DNA of 39,883 nt from Streptomyces sp. Ncost-T10-10d (GCF_900091955.1 NZ_FMDF01000112.1:1-39883); one strand, 5' to 3'; shown: positions 15,326 through 22,666, numbered from the stretch's first letter. The notes: generated from the letters alone by a model not told the origin. Made by a program: numbers and translations.

Positions 15326-16200
15326 CGGATCAGCTCCTGTCGTGCTGCGGCCAGCAGTTCGACGCTGTTCGACGTATCGGCCGCTTGGGATCGCAAGTAG
15401 TCAAACATCAGTTTGTAGCTCTGCACTTCGGTGGGGGCGTCGAGATACAAGCCGCGCTTGTGTAGTTCGAGGTAGACCACGTTCATGCTGTTGAGCGGAT
15501 TCTTCTCTTCGTCCCGTCCAAGGATCAGGAAGTGTCCGCCGGACCCTGCGGCGTGAGCGCCCGCGGCAAACTTGAGCACCTGGATGTCCACGTTGGGACG
15601 CTGGGCCATGGCGCTCAGGTGGTCAATTTGCGCGGACATCACGTCAGGACCCCCGACAGGGCGGCGGAGAACAGCGTCGTCGAGAACAACCCACAAGTGA
15701 AAGGCGGGCGAGCGCTCCAGGATCGCCTGACGCTTGATTCGTGCGTCGACCTTGTCTGCGATCGCGCCCGCCTCCGCCCGGACGTCCTGCGCACGGTGGA
15801 GCGCAAGCGCGTAGTCAGGCGTCTGGAGCAGCCCGGGAACCAGTGCGTTGGCGTAGACGTGCTCGTACTCGGCCACGTCTTCGAAGGACATCAGCGGGTC
15901 CATGACTTCAGGCAAACCGGGGTGATCCATCCACCAGCCGTTCTGCTGGTTGCGGACAAGTTCGACCAAAGCCTCGCGTTCTTGAGGTGAAGCACCGCAG
16001 GTTTCCGCGAGCGCGCTCACGGTGGGCACTCTGAGCTTGGCGCGGTCCTGCCAGGTCTCATACCGGTTCACGGTTCCGACGGAGACACCGGCCCGTTTGG
16101 CCACCTCGGACTGAGTGAGGCCGGCTCGCATGCGAAGCGCCCTCAGCCCACGGGCGATCTGCATGCGCCCGGCCGGCCCTGCCGAGCCTCGTACGGTCAC
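15322..16200 (-). CDS. WhiJ-like XRE-family regulator (helix-turn-helix plus DUF5753)
   Basis: A 292-residue protein. The N-terminal HTH_31 domain (about 16-60: LRALRMRAGLTQSEVAKRAGVS, VGTVNRYE) is followed by a DUF5753 domain from about 100 on, with its usual YEHVYANALVPGLLQTPDYA, RIKRQAILER, FHLWVVLDDAVLRRPVGG and QVLKFAAGAHA segments. GTG 16200 has GGAGGA five bases upstream; a frame-open ATG at 16251 has none. WhiJ-type proteins repress developmental genes in Streptomyces and work with DUF397 partners. The target is unknown; the palindrome at 16346-16356 in the divergent gap is a candidate site. Confidence 0.9.
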   Translation of the reverse strand: MTVRGSAGPAGRMQIARGLRALRMRAGLTQSEVAKRAGVSVGTVNRYETWQDRAKLRVPTVSALAETCGASPQEREALVELVRNQQNGWWMDHPGLPEVMDPLMSFEDVAEYEHVYANALVPGLLQTPDYALALHRAQDVRAEAGAIADKVDARIKRQAILERSPAFHLWVVLDDAVLRRPVGGPDVMSAQIDHLSAMAQRPNVDIQVLKFAAGAHAAGSGGHFLILGRDEEKNPLNSMNVVYLELHKRGLYLDAPTEVQSYKLMFDYLRSQAADTSNSVELLAAARQELIR

Positions 16201-16345
16201 GGTGCTCCTCCAACGCAGCTGTCCCTGCCGCCAGCTTGTCCAGCGATGCAATCAACACGCCGAGCGTACGCGGCAGTCAGTGCTTCATCTCGGTCCACCG
16301 ACGTTCACCCCTCCGGAGGAATCCCACCCATAGAGCTATCACTGG

Positions 16346-16356
16346 TTGAAATTCAA
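16346..16356. promoter_or_regulatory. Candidate operator in the XRE/cluster divergent gap
   Basis: TTGAA-A-TTCAA is an 11-bp palindrome in an AT-rich patch about halfway between the XRE start (16200) and the plus-strand cluster (16459). The sequence is unusually AT-rich for this genome. Use by the XRE protein is a guess. Confidence 0.35.
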
Positions 16357-16458
16357 TGGCACGGTACTCAACAAGCACTCCATGTGTGCCCTTGATCGCA
16401 TTTAGCGATCTCGGAAGAGCGCTTTCTCGCGCCGGCCCAGAAAGAAGGGATGGGAGTC

Positions 16459-16707
16459 ATGCCTGCGAAGAGTCCGGCTCCAACCGGCTCCGAAGACGTA
16501 CGCGCCCAGGTCCACGACCTGGCCTCCCTCACCCCCGAGACCCGCCTCCGCCTCGCCGGACTCGCCTGCGCCCGCTGCGGCGGCACCGAAGCCCTCCGGC
16601 CCGGCGGCCACACGTACACCCACGGCCCCGATGGCGGACGCCTTGGCTGGGCCGTAAAGGTCTGCGCGGCGACCGCCCCGTCCACCTGCCCCAGGAAAGG
16701 GAGTTGA
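16459..16707 (+). CDS. Small four-cysteine protein, function unknown
   Basis: An 82-residue protein with Cys37, Cys40 (LACARCGG), Cys69 and Cys77, spaced like a small zinc ribbon. The N-terminal third is a polar helix (EDVRAQVHDLASLTPETRLRLAGL). ATG 16459 has GAAGGG 9 nt upstream; ATG 16450 lies directly on that site and is unlikely. It is the first gene of a five-gene plus-strand cluster, with the next start 4 nt after its stop. I do not recognise a named family; zinc binding is inferred from the cysteines alone. Confidence 0.7.
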   Translation: MPAKSPAPTGSEDVRAQVHDLASLTPETRLRLAGLACARCGGTEALRPGGHTYTHGPDGGRLGWAVKVCAATAPSTCPRKGS

Positions 16708-16711
16708 CGTC

Positions 16712-16999
16712 ATGACCAGCCTCGCCACCCGCACCACCGCCCGGCTGCGAAGCCTTTTCGCCCCACGCGGCCGGCACCGTGCCCTGTGCCCCTCCCCCAC
16801 ACCCCCGCAGGCCGCCTCCTCAGGCCCCCGCCCCGGGCCGTACGCCACCGACGCCCCCATCGACGGCCGGGCCACCACCCTGGTACGGCCCTACCTGCTC
16901 ACCCCCGAGCAGCGCAGCCGCCGCCGAGCGCTCTGGCTCGCGACGTACGGCATCGATGTCGGCCCGCGCCGCATCCACGGGATGGAGGTGGCCCGGTGA
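16712..16999 (+). CDS. Small basic protein of the whiJ-type island, function unknown
   Basis: A 95-residue protein. The first half is basic and proline-rich (MTSLATRTTARLRSLF); the second half (TLVRPYLLTPEQRSRRRALWLATYGIDVGPRRIHG) is a helical, Arg-rich segment that recurs in small Streptomyces proteins next to HATPase regulators, as far as I recall. ATG 16712 has GGAAAGGGAG upstream. Its stop overlaps the next start (GTGA). No membrane segment or catalytic motif is seen. Confidence 0.72.
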   Translation: MTSLATRTTARLRSLFAPRGRHRALCPSPTPPQAASSGPRPGPYATDAPIDGRATTLVRPYLLTPEQRSRRRALWLATYGIDVGPRRIHGMEVAR

Positions 17000-17283
17000 T
17001 CCGGTTGCTGCCCTGGACCGGGGCCGACGGGAAACCCTGCCACCTCTCCACTGACGGCACCGGCCCGTTGTCCCGACTCGCCGACCAGATCGAGTACGTA
17101 CAGCTCGGCCTCGCAGGCAAGCTCCTCGACCACGTACGAGTCGTGCTCTCCGGCGCCGCACCGGAAGCCTCGGAACTCAGGCTCCTGACAGCCCAGTTGG
17201 CCGACGCACTGCACAACGCCCTGCTCATCGCCGAGAGCCGCGGCGACCGCCTCGCCCCGGCGGACGCCGATGTGGAGCGCTGA
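16996..17283 (+). CDS. Small protein coupled to the HATPase gene, function unknown
   Basis: A 95-residue protein. A short N-terminus (MIRLLPWTGADGKPCHLSTD) leads to two long amphipathic helices (LADQIEYVQLGLAGKLLDHVRVVL and ELRLLTAQLADALHNALLIAESRG). This may be a helical adaptor. GTG 16996 overlaps the previous stop (GTGA), and its last 14 nt overlap the HATPase gene in another frame. The layout points to obligate co-translation. Family not recognised. Confidence 0.7.
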   Translation: MIRLLPWTGADGKPCHLSTDGTGPLSRLADQIEYVQLGLAGKLLDHVRVVLSGAAPEASELRLLTAQLADALHNALLIAESRGDRLAPADADVER

Positions 17284-17824
17284 AAGAGGTGCGGTCACGC
17301 CGCCGCTCATCGAGATCGTCCACAGCACCCTCGCACACTGCGCCACCGTTCCACAGGCGCTGGGCCTGGTCTCCTTACCCGGCACAACCCTCGCGTCCGC
17401 AAGCGCGGCCCGCCGCTACGTGAGAACGACGGCCCGGTCCTGGGGACTGCCGCCGGATGCGGTGGACGCCCTGGAACTGATCACTGGGGAGCTCGCCGCC
17501 AACGCCCTGGAGCACAGCGCAAGCCGTTCGATCACCGTTGTGCTGTCCCGTACCGCCCGGACGGCCGCCGTCGGAGTGATCGACGAAGGGCAGGGCAGTG
17601 CGACCGCGGCGGACGCGCCCCCGCCGGACCAGGAGGACGGACGTGGGCTGCTGATCGTCGACGCGCTGGCTACCGGATGGGGCCAGCGGCACGCATGCGG
17701 CGGTCTCCTCGTCTGGGCCGAGGTCGACACCGGACCGGCGTCACACCATCTGATGACGCCGCTCGATTCCGGCCGACACCACGAGGTAACAGGTTCAGAA
17801 TCCCATCCGTGGGAGAGCACATGA
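17270..17824 (+). CDS. Anti-sigma-factor-like HATPase (RsbW/SpoIIAB fold), with a TTA codon
   Basis: A 184-residue cytoplasmic HATPase_c_2 protein. An N-box ELAANALEHS (Asn78), a DEGQG motif (105-109) and the lid/G2 box EDGRGLLIVDALA (122-134) are all present. Proteins of this type bind and inhibit sigma factors or act as serine kinases, and they accompany WhiJ/DUF397 loci. Leu36 is encoded by TTA (17375-17377), the codon read by the bldA tRNA, the only TTA I found in a gene here; translation should therefore be delayed to late growth. ATG 17270 is the only early start; the stop overlaps the Uma2 gene (ATGA). A decayed second copy lies at 20059-20150. Confidence 0.87.
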   Translation: MWSAERGAVTPPLIEIVHSTLAHCATVPQALGLVSLPGTTLASASAARRYVRTTARSWGLPPDAVDALELITGELAANALEHSASRSITVVLSRTARTAAVGVIDEGQGSATAADAPPPDQEDGRGLLIVDALATGWGQRHACGGLLVWAEVDTGPASHHLMTPLDSGRHHEVTGSESHPWEST

Positions 17825-18384
17825 CTACCGAGCAGGGCGGATACACGGTGGACGATCTGTTCACCTTGCCCGAGCTTCCGCCGCACACCGAGCTACTCGA
17901 CGGGAGTCTGGTGTTCGCCAGTCCGCAGCAGATCTTCCACAGCACGATGGTCGATCTCCTGGTGACCGGCATACGGCGCGCGACGCCCCCGAAACTGAAA
18001 GTCCGCCGTGACATGACCGTGGTCCTCGACCGGCACAACGGCCCAGAACCCGATATCTCGATCATTCGCGCCGAGATCGAGCTGGGCCCGGGCGAGACTC
18101 TCTACCGGGCCGCCGACGTCCTTCTCGCCGTCGAGGTCGTCTCCCCTGACTCCGAGGCCCGCGACCGCGATACCAAGCCGCAGAAGTACGCCGCCGCCGG
18201 TATCCCGAACTTCTGGCTGGTCGAAATGGCTGGCACCGACCGGCACGCGGTGGTGCGGGTCTACGAGCTGGACCCGGTGTCCAAGACGTACGCCCTGACC
18301 GGAATCCACCACGACCGCCTCAAGACGGGTGTCCCGTTCCCGATCGACATCGACATCACGCGGGACGCGCTCGATCAGCTCTGA
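17821..18384 (+). CDS. Uma2-family (DUF820) putative endonuclease
   Basis: A 187-residue protein of the Uma2/DUF820 family, PD-(D/E)xK fold. The likely active-site residues are Asp78 in PEPDISII, Glu105 in LLAVEVVSPDS and Lys122 in DTKPQKYAAAGIPNFWLVE. The cellular role of Uma2 proteins is unproven; many are numerous in Streptomyces and cyanobacteria. ATG 17821 overlaps the HATPase stop (ATGA) and has GGGAGAG upstream. It is the last gene of the coupled cluster; about 265 nt with no recognised feature follow. Confidence 0.87.
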   Translation: MTTEQGGYTVDDLFTLPELPPHTELLDGSLVFASPQQIFHSTMVDLLVTGIRRATPPKLKVRRDMTVVLDRHNGPEPDISIIRAEIELGPGETLYRAADVLLAVEVVSPDSEARDRDTKPQKYAAAGIPNFWLVEMAGTDRHAVVRVYELDPVSKTYALTGIHHDRLKTGVPFPIDIDITRDALDQL

Positions 18385-18650
18385 GTCCAGGGCGCAGCCC
18401 GCTGCGTCCGGCGACCAAACTGGAACGACTCATCATCCGCGACCCCCTCTGCATTGAGAACGCTTCCTATGTGCGGACCGGCTCGGCCCCGCCCCATGGC
18501 CGCTCAACGAACCGTCTACGGAACAGTCACATAATCGACTGGCAGGTCCTGGTCACGCTGCTGCGGTGAATTGCGGCTTTCGTCGGTCCGTTGCCGGCCG
18601 ATGGGATGGCGTGTGGTGATCTCCCTGCCTACGATCCCGGGATGGCTGGA
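18385..18650. other. Gap with no recognisable feature
   Basis: 266 nt after the Uma2 gene. No convincing reading frame, RNA or strong hairpin is seen. It must carry the promoter of the plus-strand gene at 18651 if that gene is expressed on its own. Confidence 0.4.
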
Positions 18651-19445
18651 ATGTCGATCATCGTGTGCCTGCCCAGTTCGGCCGCGGGCAAAGTGGACGA
18701 GGCGGTCGCGGAGGCGATGACGCCCTTCGCACGAGACGGTGTGGGCGCCGTGGAGCGGGATGCGTGGGACTGCTTTCGGATCTGCGGCGGCACCGTGGGC
18801 CTGCCGGTGCTGGCCGACTACGAGGACGACGCACGGTTGATCACTGATCGCCCCCGCTGGGACGGCACACTGGAGCCCAGTCTGCCCGGGATGTGCGCGG
18901 GTGGGCCGAGAGGGCTGATCGACTTCCGTGACGCCCTCCGAGCGAAGGCCGCCGAGCACGCGGGCCGAGTCTGGGATCGCTGGCGGGAGGTAGCCTCCTG
19001 CCACCCGGCTGCGGACGACGAGTCAGTGTTCTTCTACCGTCACCTCGCCGCCGCAGGAACCAGGGCCTCGTACGAAACATCACAGGAGGCCGCCGACTAC
19101 CGTGCCCAGCCGGCCGTCCGCGCCTGGGCCGAGGTCGCGCCGACAATGGCCCGGCCAGATATCGCGGACCACTTCTCCTTCGGCTGGAACGCGGTCGGTA
19201 TCGGCCAACGCAGCCGCGAGGAGTACGTCGCGACATACGAGTTCAGCCTCTTGCCTTCGCGCAACGTGCTGACTCCAGGTGGATGGTGGTACGAACTGGA
19301 CGAAGCACCCTTGCACGGCGCGTGTCACAGTCGCGCCGAGTGCGTCCACGAGCCAGACGTCGGCGAGGGGCACCGGGGTGTCCAGTCCTATCTCCTTGCA
19401 CTGCCCGCAGACACGCTGCTCGTCAACGTACGCTGCCACGTCTGA
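18651..19445 (+). CDS. Hypothetical protein, cytoplasmic
   Basis: A 264-residue soluble protein. It starts MSIIVCLPSSAAGKVDEAV, has a loop rich in acidic and aromatic residues (ADYEDDARLITDRPRWDG), a helix DFRDALRAKAAEHAGRVWDRWREVA, and a C-terminal part GGWWYELDEAPLHGACHSRAECVHE with conserved-looking Trp, Cys and His residues that could bind a metal. ATG 18651 has GGGATGG about five bases upstream; ATG 18642 is an alternative. No membrane segment. I recall similar streptomycete proteins of unknown function, but no named family. It is convergent with the membrane protein at 19460. Confidence 0.7.
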   Translation: MSIIVCLPSSAAGKVDEAVAEAMTPFARDGVGAVERDAWDCFRICGGTVGLPVLADYEDDARLITDRPRWDGTLEPSLPGMCAGGPRGLIDFRDALRAKAAEHAGRVWDRWREVASCHPAADDESVFFYRHLAAAGTRASYETSQEAADYRAQPAVRAWAEVAPTMARPDIADHFSFGWNAVGIGQRSREEYVATYEFSLLPSRNVLTPGGWWYELDEAPLHGACHSRAECVHEPDVGEGHRGVQSYLLALPADTLLVNVRCHV

Positions 19446-19459
19446 CCTCGCAGAACGCC

Positions 19460-19873
19460 CTACTGGACCCGTCCCACCCATTTCTCAGGCACGAGCGGTA
19501 CCGGCATCAGATAGCAGGCGAACGCAAGCTGGACCATGAGTTCGAACACCAGAGGTTCGGCCGTGCTGGCGGCCAGACACGGCCAGATGAACACCAGCAT
19601 CGGCGCCACCAGTGCCCCCCGAAACCGGCCCGGCACCATTTTTCTGTGCCCCAAGCCCGCCAGGATCGCAAGAAGGATCGTCGGAAGGCCGACGAGGGCG
19701 AGCATGCCAAGGCTGATCCCAACGATCTGCACGATGGAGTCTTCCCACGGAACCAAAAGCGCGATAATCACCCACGCCGCGGTGTGCAGGAGCACGTACG
19801 TCAGGACGCATCGCCCTATTCGCCCCCATATCCGCCGGGCGCCAGGAACAGCAGATCTTTCTTCTGTCTGCAC
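19460..19873 (-). CDS. Small integral membrane protein, function unknown
   Basis: A 137-residue protein with three to four hydrophobic segments (about 23-43, 48-74, 85-105, 109-127) after a basic N-terminus (RRIWGRIGR). ATG 19873 is the first start; I saw no strong ribosome site. It is convergent with the preceding gene, only 14 nt apart. Composition is less GC-biased at third positions than in the core genes around it, in line with an accessory origin. Family not recognised. Confidence 0.65.
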   Translation of the reverse strand: MQTEERSAVPGARRIWGRIGRCVLTYVLLHTAAWVIIALLVPWEDSIVQIVGISLGMLALVGLPTILLAILAGLGHRKMVPGRFRGALVAPMLVFIWPCLAASTAEPLVFELMVQLAFACYLMPVPLVPEKWVGRVQ

Positions 19874-20058
19874 TTGTTTACCCCTTCACACTTCGCCCGC
19901 CCGTCCCAGACCTGTTGATCTTTCCAGGCCTCATGGCTACGGGGCCAAGGCCAAAGGGGCTGGCCACACCGCAGTACTGCACCCGCCCCCGCACAGCTGA
20001 TTGTTGATCGTCCGCGAGCGCACGCGCACGCCATCGCTCCACAAGCACCGGCCCGGTT

Positions 20059-20150
20059 CTCCCTACCCCGCGGAATCCTCGTACGCGAGCGCGGCCCGCC
20101 GCTATGTACGGGCGGCATCGCAGCCCTCGGGCCTGCCGCCGGACACTCCG
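20059..20150 (+). pseudogene. Decayed fragment of an HATPase anti-sigma-factor gene
   Basis: This stretch reads SYASAARRYVRAASQPSGLPPD, closely matching residues 42-63 of the HATPase at 17270 (SASAARRYVRTTARSWGLPPD). At DNA level 20059-20105 matches 17371-17419 with a net 2-nt deletion, and similarity fades after about 20145. No start, N-box or ATP-binding motifs remain, so it is a relic. The 3' end of the VOC gene runs through it on the other strand. Confidence 0.7.
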
Positions 20151-20536
20151 GTACGACTGAGCCCTGTCGCTCGCCAGGCAACCGGCTCCAGGAACTCCAG
20201 CCGGTTCCCCACCGGATCGTGACTGAAGAAGCGCCGGTGCCCCGGCAGTTCGTCGTCCCAGCGCACCTCGGCGCCGTGCTTCTCCAGTCGCGCCGCGAAC
20301 GCCTCGATGTCCGTGACGCGCAGGCCCGGGTGTGCCTTCCTCGCCGGGCGGAAGCCGGGCTCGATACCCAGATGGAGCTGGACCGGACCGGCCTGGAACC
20401 AGCAGCCGCCGCGGGCCGCGAGGGCGGGGGGTTTGGCGATTTCCGTCATGCCGAGGGTGTCCGCGTAGTACGTGCGCAGCGCATCCTCCGAGCCTTCGGG
20501 GGCGGCCAGCTGGACGTGGTCGACAGCGGCGATCAT
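20102..20536 (-). CDS. VOC-family (glyoxalase/bleomycin-resistance fold) protein with a foreign C-terminal tail
   Basis: A 144-residue protein. The VOC fold is seen in VDHVQLAAP (His7, metal ligand position), QLHLGIE, a second module GLRVTDIEAFAARLEKHGAEV and the closing HDPVGNRLEFLEPV (Glu, metal ligand position). The domain should end near residue 122. The remaining residues, including the final RTGVSGGRPEGCDAART, are read from the antisense of the HATPase relic, so the original 3' end has probably been replaced. ATG 20536 overlaps the tam stop (ATGA), so it is the second gene of the tam operon. Substrate unknown. Confidence 0.85.
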   Translation of the reverse strand: MIAAVDHVQLAAPEGSEDALRTYYADTLGMTEIAKPPALAARGGCWFQAGPVQLHLGIEPGFRPARKAHPGLRVTDIEAFAARLEKHGAEVRWDDELPGHRRFFSHDPVGNRLEFLEPVAWRATGLSRTGVSGGRPEGCDAART

Positions 20537-21333
20537 CGCGTCTCCTTGCGGGCCACGGCGAAGATGCGGCGGAACGGGAACACCGTGCCGTGCGGGCCCT
20601 TGGGGTAGGCGGTGCGGAGCTGGTCGCGGTATTCGGCGAGGAACGCTTCGCGGGCCTCGGGGTCGTCGGCGAGGGCCGTCAGGACGGGGCGCAGGCCGGT
20701 GCCCTTCACCCAGTCGAGTACCGGGTCCTCGCCGGGCAGCAGATGCAGATACGTGGTCTCCCAGACGTCAGCCGTGATGCCGGGGGCCGTCAGCGCGTCG
20801 AGGTAGGCGGCCGGGCTGAGCACCGCGTCGGCGTGGCGCAGCTCGCCGGCCAGACGGTCGCGCCAGCGCGGGGACCCGGCGAGTTCCCGCATCAGGACGT
20901 GGCTGGGCTGGTCGAAGTTGCCGGGGACCTGGAAGGCGAACGTGCCGCCGGGGGTGATCGCGTCCAGCCAGACCGGGAAGCGGGCGGCGTGGTCCGGGAC
21001 CCACTGGAGCAGGGCGTTGGAGACGATCAGGTCGTACGGTTCCTCGGGGGTCCAGGTCGTGGCGTCGGCCTCGGCGAAGTCCAGGAGGGGGCCGGCGTGT
21101 GCCCGGGCCTGTTCCAGCATCTGCGGGGAGTTGTCGTAGCCGGTGATCCGGGCCTTCGGCCAGCGGTCGGCGAGGAGGGTCGTGACGTTTCCCGCTCCGC
21201 AGCCGAGGTCGGCGACACGGGGCGCGGGGGCGGCCGGAGGCTCGGCGATCCGGGCCAGGAGGTCGTGGAAGGGGCGGGTGCGGTGGTCCGCGTGGCGCAG
21301 GTACTGCTGCGGATCCCAGGTGGGTGCGGTCAT
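20533..21333 (-). CDS. tam: Trans-aconitate 2-methyltransferase
   Basis: A 266-residue SAM-dependent enzyme. It methylates trans-aconitate, a spontaneous product of cis-aconitate that inhibits aconitase. Motif I is RVADLGCGAGNVTTLLADRWP, followed by ITGYDNSPQMLEQAR, the motif IV region DLIVSNALLQWVPDH, PGGTFAFQVPGNFDQPSH and a C-terminal PYPKGPHGTVFPFRRIF-like segment typical of Tam. ATG 21333 sits directly downstream of TTGACA and GATTCT hexamers, suggesting a leaderless mRNA. Divergent from tamR; this pair was characterised in S. coelicolor by Huang and Grove. An upstream frame to 21564 overlaps tamR and is rejected. Confidence 0.93.
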   Translation of the reverse strand: MTAPTWDPQQYLRHADHRTRPFHDLLARIAEPPAAPAPRVADLGCGAGNVTTLLADRWPKARITGYDNSPQMLEQARAHAGPLLDFAEADATTWTPEEPYDLIVSNALLQWVPDHAARFPVWLDAITPGGTFAFQVPGNFDQPSHVLMRELAGSPRWRDRLAGELRHADAVLSPAAYLDALTAPGITADVWETTYLHLLPGEDPVLDWVKGTGLRPVLTALADDPEAREAFLAEYRDQLRTAYPKGPHGTVFPFRRIFAVARKETR

Positions 21334-21356
21334 GGAACAAGAATCACGCGAAGGTA

Positions 21357-21399
21357 TCTTGATGTCAAGACACTTGAATTCAAGAGACTTCATGTCGAC
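21357..21399. promoter_or_regulatory. TamR operator array with the tam and tamR promoters
   Basis: Three palindromes of the same type: TCTTGA-TG-TCAAGA (21357-21370), CTTGAATTCAAG (21373-21384, perfect) and the degenerate CTTCATGTCGAC (21388-21399). Their centres are 15 bp apart. The first contains the TTGACA -35 of tam (read on minus, 21368-21363); the third lies just upstream of TACACT (21408-21413), the tamR -10. Confidence 0.75.
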
Positions 21400-21420
21400 A
21401 GACCCTCTACACTGATCCAC

Positions 21421-21915
21421 ATGGAGGACGAGGTCGACCGACTGGTCGCTGCATGGCGCCGAGAGCGCCCCGACCTCGACGTGGAACCACTCGAGGTGCT
21501 CAGCCGCGTCTCCCGCCTGGCCCGCCATCTGGACCGGGCCCGCCGGATCGCCTTCTCCGAGCACAATCTGGAGCCGTGGGAGTTCGACGTACTGACATCA
21601 CTGCGCCGCGCGGGTGATCCTTATCAGCTGTCCCCCGGCCAGCTCCTCACCCAGACCCTGGTCACCTCGGGCACGATGACCAACCGCATCGACCGGCTGA
21701 CCAAGAAGAACCTCGTCGAGCGGCTCCCCGACCCCAGCGACCGCCGCGGCGTGCTGGTCCGGCTCACCGCCGAGGGGCGCGACAAGGCCGACCAGTCGCT
21801 GGCCGGGCTGCTCGCCCAGGAGCGCGCCATCCTGAGCGAGCTCTCCACCCAGCAGCGCGGTGAACTGGCAGGTTTGCTACGCCAGTTGACCGCTCCGTTC
21901 GACAACATCCCCTAG
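21421..21915 (+). CDS. tamR: MarR-family regulator TamR
   Basis: A 164-residue dimeric winged-helix regulator. The domain runs from LSRVSRLARHLDRARRIAFSEHNLEPWEFDVL through the recognition helix TLVTSGTMTNRIDRLTKKNLVERL and the wing PDPSDRRGVLVRLTAEG. In S. coelicolor TamR represses tam and other TCA-cycle genes and responds to trans-aconitate, citrate and related ligands. ATG 21421 lies eight bases after a TACACT -10, so the mRNA is probably leaderless. Its 3' end overlaps the convergent LuxR gene by 39 nt. Identification rests on the domain, the tam neighbour and the operators. Confidence 0.92.
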   Translation: MEDEVDRLVAAWRRERPDLDVEPLEVLSRVSRLARHLDRARRIAFSEHNLEPWEFDVLTSLRRAGDPYQLSPGQLLTQTLVTSGTMTNRIDRLTKKNLVERLPDPSDRRGVLVRLTAEGRDKADQSLAGLLAQERAILSELSTQQRGELAGLLRQLTAPFDNIP

Positions 21916-22666
21916 GACCCGGGCCGGTTCCAGATCGACCGGTCCGACACCCGCCCGCCGCGCCAGCGCGACCGCGGCCAGCGTGGAGTGCACGCCGAGC
22001 TTCCCCAGCACGTTCTGCATGTGCGTACGCACCGTGTGCGGGGAGAGGTAGAGCCGCTCCGCCACCGCCTTGCGGCCCAGCCCCGCCACCATGCAGCGCA
22101 GCACCTCGCGCTCGCGCGGGGTCAGTGACTCGACCAGTTCCTCGCTCTCGGTGCGGTGCTTGCGCGCTGCCGTCAGCTCCCGCAGCACGCCCGTGAGCAG
22201 GGCCGGGGGCAGATGTGTCTCGTCCCGCAGCACCCCCCGGATGACCGCGAGCAGCCGTTGCAGCGAGCAGTCCTTGGCGACCCACCCCGAGGCCCCGGCC
22301 TGCAGCGCCAGCGCGGCCCGGAGCGGGTCGTCCTTCTCGGCGAGCACCACCGTATGCACGGAAGGCCGGCCCGAACGGACACCGGCGACCAGCGAGATGC
22401 CGTCCACCGGGCCGTCCTCCCCGCTGCGGGGGACCGGGACCGGAGCCCGGCGTCCTCCCGCCGCGGCCAGGATGCCCAGTTCGGCATCGACCAGCATCAC
22501 GTCATAGCCCCGCCCCTCCGCGGCCGCCCGTTCCAGACATCGCAGCGCGGCGGGGCCACTGCCCGCCGCCGCCACGTCGACGTCCGGCTCGGCCGCGAGC
22601 GCCGCTGCGAGCGACTCGGCGAAAAATGCGATGGTCGTCCACCACGAGAACCCGGATACGAACCAC
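21877..22666 (-). pseudogene. LuxR-type response regulator with a frameshift in a T5 run
   Basis: The receiver start VVRIRVLVVDDHRIF is in one frame (from GTG 22666, GGGGG upstream) and continues AESLAAALAAEPDVDVAAAG in the next. The break is at a run of five T on the coding strand (22622-22626); removing one T gives a normal 262-residue protein with Asp60 (YDVMLVDAELG), a receiver carrying an insertion around 65-85, and a LuxR helix-turn-helix (LTPREREVLRCMVAGLGRK, LSPHTVRTHMQNVLGKLGV). It may be a true mutation, a sequencing error, or less likely a slippage site. A 341-residue frame from 22902 avoids the break but loses the DD pair and starts in non-coding sequence. Confidence 0.8.

Noticed and set aside
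14800..20160. The accessory region as an integrative element or prophage
   Set aside because: No integrase, transposase, replication gene or flanking direct repeat is visible. I therefore call it only an accessory island.
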